From Tetradesmus obliquus (Eukaryota; Chlorophyta; Chlorophyceae; Sphaeropleales; Scenedesmaceae): 64,000 bases of DNA. The position numbers and the translations under genes are program-made. Position 1 is the stretch's first letter. Every line of letters begins with the position of its first letter. Shown here piece after piece: positions 45,101 through 57,106 of this stretch. The stretch is taken from positions 6,656,501-6,720,500 of the forward strand of contig CP126191.1 of NCBI GenBank assembly GCA_030272155.1, read 5' to 3'. The notes beneath the pieces were generated by a model. That model did no database searches and was not told where the DNA came from. It saw only the letters and a list, made by a program, of their open reading frames with translations.

Positions 45101-47910
45101 GCGGCACCAGGTGCTGTCTGTGGATGACGATGTGCTGAACCAGACTGTGGTGCAGAGCCTGCTGAGCAGCACGGGCTATGAGGTGGTGTGCCTGCCGTCT
45201 GGCGTGGCCACGCTGGAGTACATTGAGGCTGCTGAGGTGCTGCCTGACCTCATCCTGCTGGACGTGATGATGCCAGACATGTCCGGGTGAGGCTGCTGCT
45301 GCTGCTGCTGCTTGATAGGGATGCTTGGAATTGGAAGATGGGCCTGGTGGCTGGGCATGGCAGGTGTTTGGAAATGCCAGCAGTTGATTGACCTGTCTGG
45401 CCGCAGCCTTCTACTGCTCTTCTTTCCTTATGGGCGCACTCACCATGACTGCGGCGTGGGCTTTCTCTTCTTCAAAGCAGCTCCAGCGCACCTGCTTCTG
45501 CCTGACTGCCTCACAGTTGTCGCCTCACTATTGCCGCCTGCTGCCGCACCCCGCGTCACAACATGCACCATCTTCTATCTCCCTCGCAGGCCGGAGGTGT
45601 GTGCCAGGCTTGCTGCGCGTCAGCCGCAGCTGGCTGTGCCCATCATCATGGTCAGTGCGCACAGTGAGGAGGCCATGGTGGTGCGCGGGCTGGATGCGGG
45701 GGCCGTGGACTACATCACCAAGCCCTTCAAGCGCGCCGAGTTCCTGGCGCGCATCCGCGCCAAGCTCAACCTCAGCAGCGACTCGCAGGGAGAGGCGGCG
45801 CAGCAGGTGCGGCTGGGTGGGCTCGTGCGTGTGTGAGATCTCAACGTTGTTGGGCTTGCTTTGGGTGCGGTTTGGTGCCAGCAGCATCTGTAACGTGTGC
45901 AGCTGCTGGGTGTCTGGCTGCTATGGGCAGCGCTTGTTACTTGGCCGCAGCAGTGTCCTTGAGCTGTCACTGGTGTGGCTGCTTGCCTACATGCTACATG
46001 CTGCCTGCAGGTGCTTGACGAGCAGGATGCCGCGGAGCCGCTGGTGATGTGTGTTGATGATGACGAGGTGAACCACATCGTGCTGGAGGGCATGCTGCAG
46101 TCACAGAACTACAGGTGCGGCACGGGGCAGGTGGCGGGCTAGCGGTGTGGAGTCGCAACTGTATTGCTTGTTGTTGTGCGCAGCTGCCAGCTGTGCTTCC
46201 TGGCTGTCACAGTTCTGCAGCTGTGTCGAGGCGGCAGCTGCTGTTGCATGCCATGCTTCTCGCCACGTGCACGCAGCGTGTGCTCACTCGCTGACAGCAA
46301 CCAGCTCTCCAGCTATGGCCTTGACACCTGCACCACCTCACCAACTCCTTGTGCTTCACAACTCACCAACCAACCCGCAGGTATGTCAAGGCGCGCTCCG
46401 GCTCCGAGGCGCTGTCAGTGCTGGAGAGCTCCGGGGGCCGGCTGCCGCACCTGGTGCTGCTGGACACGGCGCTGCCTGACACCACAGGGCTGGACGTTCT
46501 AAAACAGATCCGCGCGCGCTTCAGCCAGGTGGTGCTGCCCGTGGTGGTGCTCACCGCGCGGCACAACGAGAAGGCAATTGTGGCGGCGCTCGATAGCGGG
46601 GCTAATGACTACGCAGTGAAGCCCTTCCGGCGCAGCGAGCTGCTGGCGCGCATCCGCATGCACCTGCGCAGCAGCCAGAAGGCGGCAGCCACCGCAGCCG
46701 CCATCACACCGATGAGCCCCGTGGCTGCCGCGCTGGCGGCTGCGGGTGCCGAGGAGGGCCTGTCTGTGGAGCTGCAGCAGCTGCTGCCTGCTGCGGAGCA
46801 GCTTCAGCAGGTGCCGCTGCTGGTGGCGCAGCTGGATGGGCTGGAGCGTGCCACAGCAGGGCTAGCGCCTGAGCAGCTGAGTGCGCTGCTGGGTGCCATT
46901 GCTGATGCATTTGACGCCGTGATGGAGAAATATGCTGTGCTCAAGGTGGAGGCGAGTGACAAGATGCTGATGGTGGCGGCGCCGCTCAGCAGCAGCGCCG
47001 CCAACAGCGCACGCAACAGCCTGCAGCTGCCGAGCGTGCCGCTGCAGGAGGGCAGCACACCAACAGCCGGCACAGCGGCAGACCAGCAGCAGGGGCAGCA
47101 GCAGCAGCAGCAGCCAGGCCTGGCAGCAGCGCCAACCAGCGCAGCAGGCGCGTGCCTGCAGCGGCTGCTGCTGCTGGCGCAGGAGCTGATGCGGTGTCCA
47201 TGCCTGACCACCGGCTCAGACGCCGCACCAGCAGGCGCCGACGGCGGCACAGCAGCAGGTGCGGAGCAGCTGCTGCCGCCTGCTGGTGTGGCAATGACTC
47301 CGGGCATGCAAGCAGCAGTTGCTGCGCTGCCTGAGTGCTGCCGCGGCGTGCTGCAGCTGCGCATTGCGGTGCATGTTGGCGCGCTGCACGCTGGTGTGGT
47401 GGGGGCGCGGCGGCCAAGGTACCGACTGCTGGGCCCTGCGCTGCAGCATGTAAAGCAAGCCTGTAGTGTGGCTCCAGCCAATACAGTGGTTGCCACAGGT
47501 GCTGCAGCATCGCAGCTGCTGGCACTCGGAGTGAGTGGGCTGCGGCCCCTGTCAGTTGCCTGGCCAGATGTCGATGCTGGCGCTGCTGGCGCTGACAGCA
47601 GCAGCAGCAGCGCGCAGCAGCTGTGGGTAGTGACGCCTGAAGCCGCTGCCAGCTGCGGGGATGCGGCAGTTGCCAGCCGAGGCAGCAGCGACCAGGTGCA
47701 TGCGTTACTGAAGGCGGCTGCTGGTGCAGTGGCAGCAGGCGCTGCTGGCAGGGTGTGCAACGGAGATGTGGCCCTGCTTGCTGAGCAGCAGCAGCGGCAG
47801 CAGCAATGCAGCAGCCGTGTCAGCAGCGAAGCGCTGCAGCCTCTTGTCAGCACGCCCACCAAGCAGCAGCAGCATAGATTGGTGCAGGCGCTACCTGTAC
47901 AGAAACCCGT

Positions 47911-47941
<31 letters not shown>

Positions 47942-48741
47942 TTTCTGCCGAACCAGCAAGTGGCTGTCCTGCAGCAGCTGCTGGCAGCTAGCTCAGCACT
48001 TAGCATGCCTGCGCTGCCCTGGCCGCAGCAGCAGCAACTGATGCAGCAGCAGCTGCTGCAGCAGCAGCAGCAACAGCAGCTGCTGGCTGCGGCTGGCTTG
48101 GCGCAGCAGGTGCTGCCAGTGACAGCAGCAGCAGGCGGCGTGCCATGCAACTGCACGCCACTGGCAGCATCAGGTGCCGGCTGGCCCAATGGTGCAGGGC
48201 TGTTTGGCACTGCATGGGGCTCTGGCGAGCACGCAAATGGGCACTGTGCGGGCGCTGCAGCTTCTGTGGTGGCGCCAGCTAGCTGTGCCGGCAGCACTGC
48301 CTCTACTGCTGCGCCTGCCCGCACTGCCAGTGGCGTCAGCAACAACAGCGGCAGCGCGTATGAGGTCAAGGCAGGCGCAGTGCAGCAGCAGGAGCAGAAG
48401 CTGTCTGCGCTGGGTGGGTCTGGCGGTGCGGGCGGCGCTGCTGCTGACATGGGTGCGTCGCTTGCTGCCCTTGGCGGCTTCCAGCTAGGCGCTGATGAGG
48501 TGCAGCAGATGCTGCAGCTGCAGCAGGAGCTGGACCTCATGCAGCAGCAGGTGGCAGCACTCACAGCAGGCGGCCTGGCCTGGGCCACGCCGGCAGCAGC
48601 ACCAGCTGGTTGCCTTGGCGACAACGGCAGCAGCTACGGCCTCATTGGCGGCGCAAACGGTGCGGGACTGTCGCATGCGGCTGTTGCTGGCATGCTGGCG
48701 CAGCTGCAGCAGGCGCAGCAGTGCCAGCTGCAGCCGCCGCC

Positions 48742-48773
<32 letters not shown>

Positions 48774-48997
48774 GCTCAGGCGGCGGCTCAGCGGCCAGCA
48801 GCACTGACGCCAGCAGCAAGTCAAGCCGAGACAGCCCACCGCCAGCCTCTGAAGCAGCAGGGGAGGCGGCTGCGGCGGCTGCAGCGGCTGCAGCCAATGG
48901 CAGCAGCAGCGGCCGTGGCCGCGGCCGGGGCAGGGCTGCTGCGCAGCAGCTTGGGCAACTGTTCAGGCGCAGGCCGAGGAAGCCGAGTGACAGCTGA
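40153..48997 (+). CDS. Two-component cyclase opsin-like protein: opsin, histidine kinase, two receivers, cyclase domain
   Basis: Membrane photoreceptor fused to a phosphorelay. Fifteen exons fit in phase: 40153-40289, 40413-40500, 40767-40969, 41205-41298, 41618-41696, 41935-42055, 42339-42405, 42623-42727, 43085-43277, 43558-43853, 44053-44223, 44469-45286, 45590-45806, 46011-46114, 46381-48997; 1,769 residues. Eight hydrophobic helices lie in residues 40-310. Helix C reads RYICWMHTTP (148-157), helix F WSAFGVIW (266-273), helix G DFAAK with the retinal lysine at 298. The kinase has its H box (SHELRTP, His352), N box (NNLLGNAAKFT), DTGVGIP and GFGLGLS. Receiver 1 has DDD at 737-739, Asp783, Ser813, Lys835; receiver 2 Asp926, Thr956, Lys978. 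Class III cyclase-like parts lie at about 1042-1100 and 1222-1270, split by a Gln/Ala-rich insertion. The last 480 residues are low-complexity. This matches the HKR/2c-Cyclop family of Chlamydomonas and Volvox. A TGTAA is at 49794-49798. Confidence 0.9.
43064..43080. repeat. Poly-C run, 17 bases, before an acceptor
   Basis: A run of 17 C ends four bases before exon 9 of the opsin-fusion gene and serves as its polypyrimidine tract. Confidence 0.9.
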
Positions 48998-51698
48998 GCT
49001 GGATGCAGTGGAGCACACTGAGCAGGGAGATCCAGCTCAGCTGCTGTTGCTCAGCTGCGGCTGGCTGTGTTGGTAAAGGGATGCTAGGTGGCTGATCAGG
49101 GATGAGTTGCGCATGGCACTGGTTACAGCAGACGGCAGGCGTAGCTGCTGCAGGGCATTGCCTGCCTAGCTGCGTGTGTTGGTATCTCTTGCCGCTAGGG
49201 CTGCTTGAATAAGCGGAGCTGCATGTGGCTGCTGTTGCAGCCGAAATGGCGCGGCAGCAGCTGTGTTGTATCCCTGACGTGTTATCTGGGGAGGGGGATT
49301 GATGTCAGTGGATGGGTTGGTCCGCACGCGTGTTTGCTGCGGTTGCGCCATGGTGATGTCGCAGCGTTTTGTTATCTTCAGCTGCCTTGGCTGTCATTGC
49401 GGGCCACCAGCGCACTGCGCTGCGTCGGGCCTGCTTTCGCTCAGTACGCAGCTTCGTGTGTTTTGTTTTGCGGCCCGGCTATCGACAGGTGCTGCACTGC
49501 GGCAGCGTGTTGGCGGCTGTTCTACCCGCTGCAACGCGCCAGGTTTCTGTTGGGGTTCGGTGGACTGTGGTTATACTCTGCTGGGCTTGCAGCATGCAGG
49601 TGGTTGCAAGCTGTGAAGACGGCACCGCCTCATTCATGCGAGTGGGTATCTGTTGATGCTGTGACCCGCTGTGCTGCATCTGGTGGCAGGTGAGGCTCAG
49701 CGATGGCTCTTCTCGCAGGATCATTTCAGTGTTTGCCTTGCCTGCATGACTTACAATGCACGGCTTTTGATGAACATTGTTGTCGTGTCTATTTGTAAGT
49801 GTGTCCGGTCATATGTGCGTGCAGCTCTTGTGCGTGTTGAAGCCTGCTGGGACTTGACACAAAGTTGTTTTGGCTGGATGCCTGCTGCTTGGTTGGCTAC
49901 TGCCTAGCTGAGTTTCAGCTCAGCAGGCTAAGCTGCTGTTGATGCTATGCTGTGTGCAAAATGTGCATCAAGTGATGATCATGGGGTGTATATGCATGTG
50001 TGCCTGTGACAGCAGCAGCAACGTCAACTTCACAGCCCAGAGTTGGCTCGGATCCCGCTTCCTAATGTCTTGGCAATCCCCTGTTTGGCACCCGCAGTGT
50101 ATGGCACCTCTTGCTGCTGCTGTATGGCAATTACCATGCTCCTGCTAGTACATGCAATGCTGCCGGTGTTGGATGCCGCTAGCTGGTGTCACCGGACAAA
50201 GGCGGGTCGTCAGCGGGAAATGGCGTTGTGTTCCAGCGCTCTCCGGCAAATGCACAGAAGTAGCTGGGGATGCGGTTTAGTTGTGTCGATGGCTTTCCTG
50301 CGCCGGTGCCCGCATTGCTTCCGCTGTTGTTTTCTCTCTGGCTGCCAAACGCGCGGCTGCGCCTGCTGGTTGGCTGGATCACTCGGGTGCTGGTGGGTTG
50401 GGGTGCGGGGCTTACCCAAGTGCCGGCTTAGCTTTGTGTTGGCTAAAAAGCATTGCGCATTCGGCAGAGGGCGCGCGGTTTGCAGCCGCGCCGGAGGCTG
50501 GGGTTGCTGGGTGGAGGGGCTGTATTGCAATCATGATGGCGGCAGGCAGGTCTGAGAGTCCCACACTTGGGGCATGGTGCAGCGGCGACGTGTGCCGATG
50601 CACCTCATCTATTCTGATTATGCTCAGGCGTACCATAGTTCCTGGCTGTGAGCAATGGCGACGGCAGCCAGGGTGCAGGCTTGCATGGCTCCAGGCAGCT
50701 GCTGCACGTGATGTAGCATGGTTATCGGATTATGGGCAGGTGCCAAGACTCATGCATTGCCTAGAGGGTGGGCGGGTGTAGCGGGTCACCTGACTATGTG
50801 TTCGTGTGGCTGTGGATTATAATGTGCACTGTGCATGATGCCTGATGTGCGCAGTACGTGGTGACTGGCTGCCGTTTGGTGTTGGTGGGTGCAGCAGGTG
50901 TCTGTGCATTTTTGTACACGCCGCTACGAGTACTGACAGCCGTTGGCAGTTGCTGCTGTGTCGCATTATGTGTAGTTGTTTGCTGCATGAGGAGCCTGTC
51001 CAGCCTGAGGCTCTTGTGCCACCTGCCAGTGCTGCAGTGTCACCTTTGCAGGAGATTGTGATAGATCTATCTCTAGAGCGCCACATGGGCTGCACTACGC
51101 CTGATTTTTGAATAATATCGTATCATGATGTTGATGCACTGCTTTGTTGCAGGCTGCCCATCACGTACACATCATCCTCGTTACAGCACCTGCGTACTGC
51201 AGCTTTGGCACATGCTGTTGTCCACTGCTTTTGCAGCCATTAGAGCCATGCACTGCACTGGATGCGTACTGCACTTGTTTGAGGGAGGGGCACGGCATGC
51301 ACGCACATAACTTATGCAGCAAAGCATAAGTATGCAGCAAAGCATAAGTATGAGACCTGTTGTTCAACCGATGGTCTGCAGCCACACGTGGCTTTGTTGT
51401 GAACGTGGCCACCATAGTGCTGCTGGTCCAATGTGTGTTGCTTGCAAACGCTAGTTTGCGCGTGATGCGCGCAGGTACCTGCACACCGGTGTGCACCTGT
51501 TCATGTCATGTAACACTACACTGCGGTACGAATCTGGCACCGCCGTCACATAACGAACTGCAGCTCACGACAGGACACGCCATAGGCAGCACTGACACTG
51601 CAACCACAACGCCGCCTGCCGCATCAACCACCGATGCATATGGTGCAATCCTGCCAGCAAGTTCCCCCAAGCCACCCGCGCTAGCAACAGTAATGAGA
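48998..51698. other. Long convergent intergenic region
   Basis: Separates the ends of the opsin-fusion gene and the TPR gene. Candidate poly(A) signals are TGTAA at 49794-49798 (plus) and at 51185-51181 (minus). An 18-bp unit is duplicated at 51313-51348. Several frames of up to 184 codons are open but have no domain-like content. Confidence 0.4.
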
Positions 51699-54600
51699 TC
51701 ACATGCCCAGCGCCGCCGACTGCTTGCGCCGCGCGGGTGTGGGCGCCAGCGCCTCCTCCAGCGCCTCGCCGCAGCGGCAGCCCGCCAGGTGCCCCGCCAG
51801 CACCAGCGCGTCCACCCAGGCGTCCGCGGCATCCGCATCGTCAGCAACCAGGTAGATGCCCTGCAGCCAGCACGCATGCAGGCAGTAGCAGGCAGCATTC
51901 GGCAGGCGCAGTGATGCCCAAGTCAGCCTTGTGAAAACAGTGAATCTCACTGTACAGCCTGCTGCTCTTTACAAGTGATCTTGCAGCAGGCCTGTGCAGA
52001 TGTTGTGGGCAGGTGCTGCTGCAGGTGCAGGCAACTTCACTGGGCAATACTGCTGCTGCAGCACCACAGCAGTGCAGCCACATTGCCGGGCCATGGCAGC
52101 ACACATACGTCCACGCGAAGTCGGCGATAGCATGCATGCTTGACACCCCAACCGCAAAGCATTATATACATCATGTCTATGAAGCGTGGCCACGAGCATG
52201 CAGGCAAATGCTTGCACTTCAACTGCAAAACAATCTGTCAACGCACCGTGGGCACGCCGCTGGTGCTGACCCAGATGCCGCCCCCCTCAGGCAGGCTGGG
52301 CTCCGCGCAGCGCCGCACCGCCAGCAGCTCTGTTAGCGCCAGCAGCAGCGGCTCGTCCTCGCCGCCCACGCCGGCGGCAGCGGCAGCAGCAGACACGCCG
52401 GGCGCGCCCACGCGCTGGCCGCTGCTGCTTGATAGCACGCCTGGCGCAGCGCGTAATATGATTGCGATACAGTGAGCATTACAGCGCGCAGCAGGGCACA
52501 GGCAAAGATACTAAATGAAACTGCCAATGCCAAGTTGAAGTGCATGCACAGCAGCTGTCAGGTCCAGGATCAATTCTTTGCCAGTGGATGATTGGCAGCG
52601 CTTAGGCAGCATGCTGCCACTCCCAGACCTCGCGCAACGTGCCACTACGTCACCCTGCGTGCTGTTTAGACCACCACAACACAACGAAACTGCTGGGGTT
52701 GGCTGGAGCCGCAGTTTGCGCTGCCGTACATACGCCAGCGGGCATGCAAGGCCGAACCCCAGGCCTGCTAGCACCACATGCTGCTCACCTGCTCCTGCTG
52801 TGGACAGCGACATCTCCATGCTGCTGGCCTGCCGCAAGCTGCGGTGGTCCAGCACAAACCAGTCTCGCCGGTACGTCTCTGTAACCGTGCCGATGCTGCG
52901 GGACCGCGGCGCAGTCAAGAACCCGGCCCGCAGGAACGGCAGCGGCAGCATCTGCCGCACCACGCCTAGGCTCTTGCGGTAAATCTCTTTGGATGGCTGC
53001 AGCGCGTGTGCGAGGCAGATGTACTGCGCTGCTACTGCCAGCAGCGTGCGCACCGAGATGTCCTTGGCCTGCCGCGAGGCAGGCGCATCTAAAGGAGGAC
53101 GCAGCAGATACCAGGGAAGCGCGGCAGGGCGGCGCAGCAGCAGCAGCAACAGGCAGGCGATGAGTGGTAGCGCATGCGCAACACTCCACACACGAACTTC
53201 CTGCAAAACGCGCCTGGCACTCTGCTGCACACCATGCTGCAGCCGCCAGCCAACCCACACCAAGTTGACCAGTCTATCTGCTGCTGCAAGCCACCACCAA
53301 CACCAGCATCAACATCGTCCTGCAAGCAGCCTCACCTGTGTCGCCCTGCAGCGCCAGCGCAAAGGTGTAGAAGACCGTGCCCAGGTTGTAGCAGCCGCGG
53401 TCAAAGTCGGGCCTGCTGCGCAGCGCCAGCCGGAACTTGTCCATGGCAGCGGCCACCAGCGCGTGGCGCTCGTCCCAGTCGCGCGCATCAGACGACAACT
53501 CCTGCGAAGATGCATTAATATGAAGTGCATAGGTGGTTGGGGGTTGCTTCCAGAACGTCACAGCACGCAGTGTGCAACCAGAGGACAGATGTAATGCTGC
53601 TGCTATCACACAGTGCCTGCAAAACTTGATGTGTGCTGCACTTGTGGGCATGTGACATGTTGCCGACCAGTCCTGCCAGCACAGCAAAGGCAGTCAGCTG
53701 AGCACCCAGTGCAGTTCAAGTACGGCCACACCAGCCCAGCCACTTCAAAACAGCCTGCAGCAGCCTGCCCTGCTGCGCCGCAGTCCCCACAAGTCTTGCA
53801 CAGGTTTGTGCCGTCATACACTTCCTGCAACCCCCTGTGCCGTCTGTGTGTATATTGCGCATGCACTGCCCAGCACCCACCCCACCTGCAGCACCAGGCC
53901 CCAGTTGTTGAGCGCCTGCGGGTTGCGTGGGTGCAGCTGCAGCGACTCCGCATACTTCTGCGAGGCAAGGTGCAGCGCGGCAACAGCCTCCGCGGGGAGT
54001 GACTGCTTCACGCAGCGCGCCAGGTCGCTCAGCGCCACGCCCCAGTTGTACAGCGCTGCGTGAGAAGAGGGCTTGAGCGCCAGCGCCGCCTCGTACCTGC
54101 TGCAGGCCTGCAGGGGCAGTGAGGCGCAGCAGCAGCGGCAGCAGCAGCGGCAGCAGCAGCGGCAGCAGCAGCAGCAGCAGCGGCGGCAGCAGCAATGGCA
54201 GCGGCAGCAGCAGCAGCACCACCACGTTGTGCAGCTGCAGCAAAAGCCAAAGCAACTGCAGCTGCTGTTGGTTGTGCACACGCATCCCTGGCTGTATTGC
54301 CGCAACTGCATGCTGCATCTGGGGTACTGCTGAGCGCCTAAGTGGCGTTGCACTGAGAGGACCCGGGCTGCTGGCTGCTGCACCAACTGCACCTCAGCAG
54401 CTGCAGCATGACCTGGGGTGACCTACACATCCTCTTCAATAGCGGAACGGCGCTGTCGCATACCCCACAGCTGCAAAGACACCGATGCTTCTACATGTAC
54501 TGTGTGGTGGCTGCGTACCAAAAGTAAAGTTTCGAGAAACCGCACCTGACGCAGCATTGCCGCCTGCTCTGCTGAGGCCTGCTGCAGCTTGCCTGACAGC

Positions 54601-55285
54601 TCCTGTAGCACCAGGCCATGGTTGTACAGCGCATCATAATCGTCCGGCTGCTCTGCGGTTGCCACTGCGTACTGGCGCGCCGCAAACGCCAGCTCGCGCA
54701 CGTGCAGGTCTGGATCCTCCGCCAGTGCACTGAGTGGGGCCTGCAGGTGCAGCAGCAAGAGGCAACGATTGATTACATCATTGCAGTGAAGTGTGGTAAG
54801 AAAGTGCGTTGTGTGGGCCAGAGACAGACTTGAGGAGCGTCAGTCAAATCATTGCTGCGGCTTATTGCTGCCAGTGGCATGGCCGCACTTGCAGAGATGG
54901 GTGATGGTGCTTGCTGTGCTGGTGTGACCTCGCAACACGAAGCCTGCGCGACATGCGGAACACGCTCCAAACACCAGCTGCTGTCACAAGTGTACGTGCC
55001 TGCTCCCCCAGCCCCGGGGTGCTGCTGTTGAAGCATCCGAACATGCTGCTGCTGCTGCTGAGGATGCGTCTCACCGGAAGCTTGCCAGAGATCAGCGCTC
55101 CCGACAGCGTTGCGCATGCGCGCTTCAGCTCCTCACCGCCAAAGCAAGCCTTGAAGCCATCGAACTGGACACAGCACATGCCAAGTCATGCTGCTGCTCA
55201 AGCAAGGGCACAGTGCTGTAAATTTGTCACAGAGTGCAGCTGCACCCACCTGTTGCTCTAGCTCCCTGGCTAAAGCATCAGCCAT
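51699..55285 (-). CDS. TPR protein with PH-like C-terminus, possibly HLB1-like
   Basis: Eight exons fit in phase: 55285-55250, 55164-55075, 54740-54546, 54107-53886, 53501-53336, 53088-52789, 52440-52247, 51860-51699; 454 residues. Residues about 45-240 hold tetratricopeptide-type helices, each with the Ala-Leu-Tyr-Asn-x-Gly or Cys-Tyr-Asn-Leu-Gly signature (DALYNHGLVLQ, AALYNWGVALS, ALNNWGLVLQ, CYNLGTVFY). The C-terminal part has strands (RRDWFVLDHRSL) and a last helix with Trp (DAADAWVDALVLAG), as in PH domains. The combination and the segment IYRKSLGVVRQMLP recall the plant protein HLB1, which links the trans-Golgi network and actin; this naming is from memory of the family and is not certain. 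A cytosolic, membrane-associated adaptor is the likely role. Confidence 0.75.
54120..54215. repeat. CAG/CGG-type triplet tract in an intron
   Basis: A run of (ggcagcagcagc)-like units lies just upstream of an acceptor of the minus-strand TPR gene, so it reads as CTG-rich on the transcript and serves as its polypyrimidine region. Confidence 0.8.
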
Positions 55286-55807
55286 TGTAGAGGAGCTGTG
55301 CAGCTGTACTGCTGCTGCACTGCAGAACTATGCCTGGTTGCAGGCTAGCAGCTGCGAGCAGCTGCCATGCGGATCAACTCCACCTATGATCAAGGTGTGA
55401 CAACGCCGCAGCTCAGCTGCTGGCCTCCTTGTCAAGCAGACTGAGTGTGTCTGTTGGTGCCAACTGTGTGCACTGTGCACAAGCACTTGCTAGAACTGAA
55501 GGGGAAGCAGGCAAACAATCATAAAAGGAGTACACATTAAACATGGATTTCAGCATCAGCAGCAGCGTCAGCCATTAGAACTGGAAACCCCTTCCATCGA
55601 CATGTCAGGTCAAGAACCTCGGTCTGAACGTTTGGATTGCTACTGAACAGGCTTGCCTGCATACAATGTAACTGATGATGGTTCAGCTGCTCTTTGTAAT
55701 CGTCCGACACATTGATAACCCACATGCTATTTGTAGACACCTGCAGCAAGCAGCTACCCGAAGTTTGCAGACAGTAGACATGGCCCTTGTAGAATAACGA
55801 CTACAAG
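55286..55807. promoter_or_regulatory. Head-to-head upstream region of the TPR and CWF19-like genes
   Basis: Only 522 bases lie between the two divergent start codons. No TATA box or other site was recognised, and there is no supported gene. Confidence 0.45.
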
Positions 55808-57043
55808 ATGCTTTCGGGGATAACATTTGGGGACAGGTCAGCATTGGAGCGAGAAGAGCAGCAGGCAGCTCAGGCAGCTCAAGCAGCAGCAGCAGCGGCA
55901 GCAGCAGCAAGGAAGAAGGAGAAGAAAAGGCTTAAGAAGGTGAAACTACACACAAACCATGTTTGTCTGCATTGGCAGACATAAAACACTGTATGCTGCA
56001 CTCGCATGTAAACGCAGCAGTAGTGCTACCATTCATGTTTGTTGACAACACACATCAACGCCTCCGACCTTTTTGCAGGAGAAGAAGAAGCACAAGAAAG
56101 ACAAGAGCAAGAAACAGAAGGACAAGGGTCATGGGTCATCAGGTCAGCAGGGCTAGGTAACAATTAGCGCCTGTGTCTGCAGGCAAACCCCTGTGTTCAG
56201 AGGCACTGCCATCATCCACAGCATGCCAGCTTGCGATGCGACAGGCGACAGCACGTGCAGCTGCTCTACTTCAACCGTGTAACCCATTTATAACCCACAG
56301 TACTGAGGCAGCGCGTGCAGCTGCGCCCTCACCCATGATCACGTGCTACGTGCTGCCTGCTGCTGCCTGCTTCTGCAGGCGGAGAGCCCTCCAGTGGCAG
56401 CGGGTCAGACGATGAGCAGCAGCAAGGGGGCACACCAGCAGCAGCAGCAGCAGGCAATGGCGCTGCTGGTGCTGCTGCTGTGCAGCGTGAGGACTGGATG
56501 ACTGTGCCTATGGCCAGCTCAGCAGCATTCGCGCAGCAGCCCGCAAAGCAGCAAGCCAAGCCAGCAGAGGTGAGGCAGGCGGCGTGCTGCTGCTGGCAGC
56601 TGCACTGCAGTGCCCTGCAGGGACGCCAGCAGCAGCTGCTGCAGCAGCAAGTACGGTACATGCTGTTTGTCACTGTCCTCCAGTTGCCAACCTGTGCGGG
56701 TGCCACCCGTACATGCAACGCAAGTAGCAGGACCTTGCGCACCTGCTGTGCCGCAGCTGCGTAGTACCTCATCTGCCTTGTGCGTGCCTCAACCCCACAT
56801 TGCTAGGAGTAGCCACACTGCAGTGTCTTGTGCTTCAGCCACACCAGTTCGCATGCTGTGCACATGTGTATCTTCTGCTCCGTCCTCACATCTGTGGATT
56901 GCATGCACGCCGCCCGCTGTGTCTGCTGCTTTGCTTAACCCCACCAGCCTGAGGAGGCGCCGATAGTGTCAGGCATCCGCTACATGGACCCCAAGCAGGA
57001 GGCGGCAGCAGCAGAGCGAGGTGAGCCAGCAGCTGCAGCAGCT

Positions 57044-57106
<63 letters not shown>

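Noticed and set aside
46804-48624. 606-codon open frame on the minus strand
   Set aside because: It lies antisense to the last exon of the opsin fusion and reads as Cys/Ser/Ala repeats produced by CAG-rich coding DNA; no domain is visible.
51360-51914. 184-codon plus-strand frame
   Set aside because: Its right half is antisense to the last exon of the TPR gene and the left half has no domain-like content.
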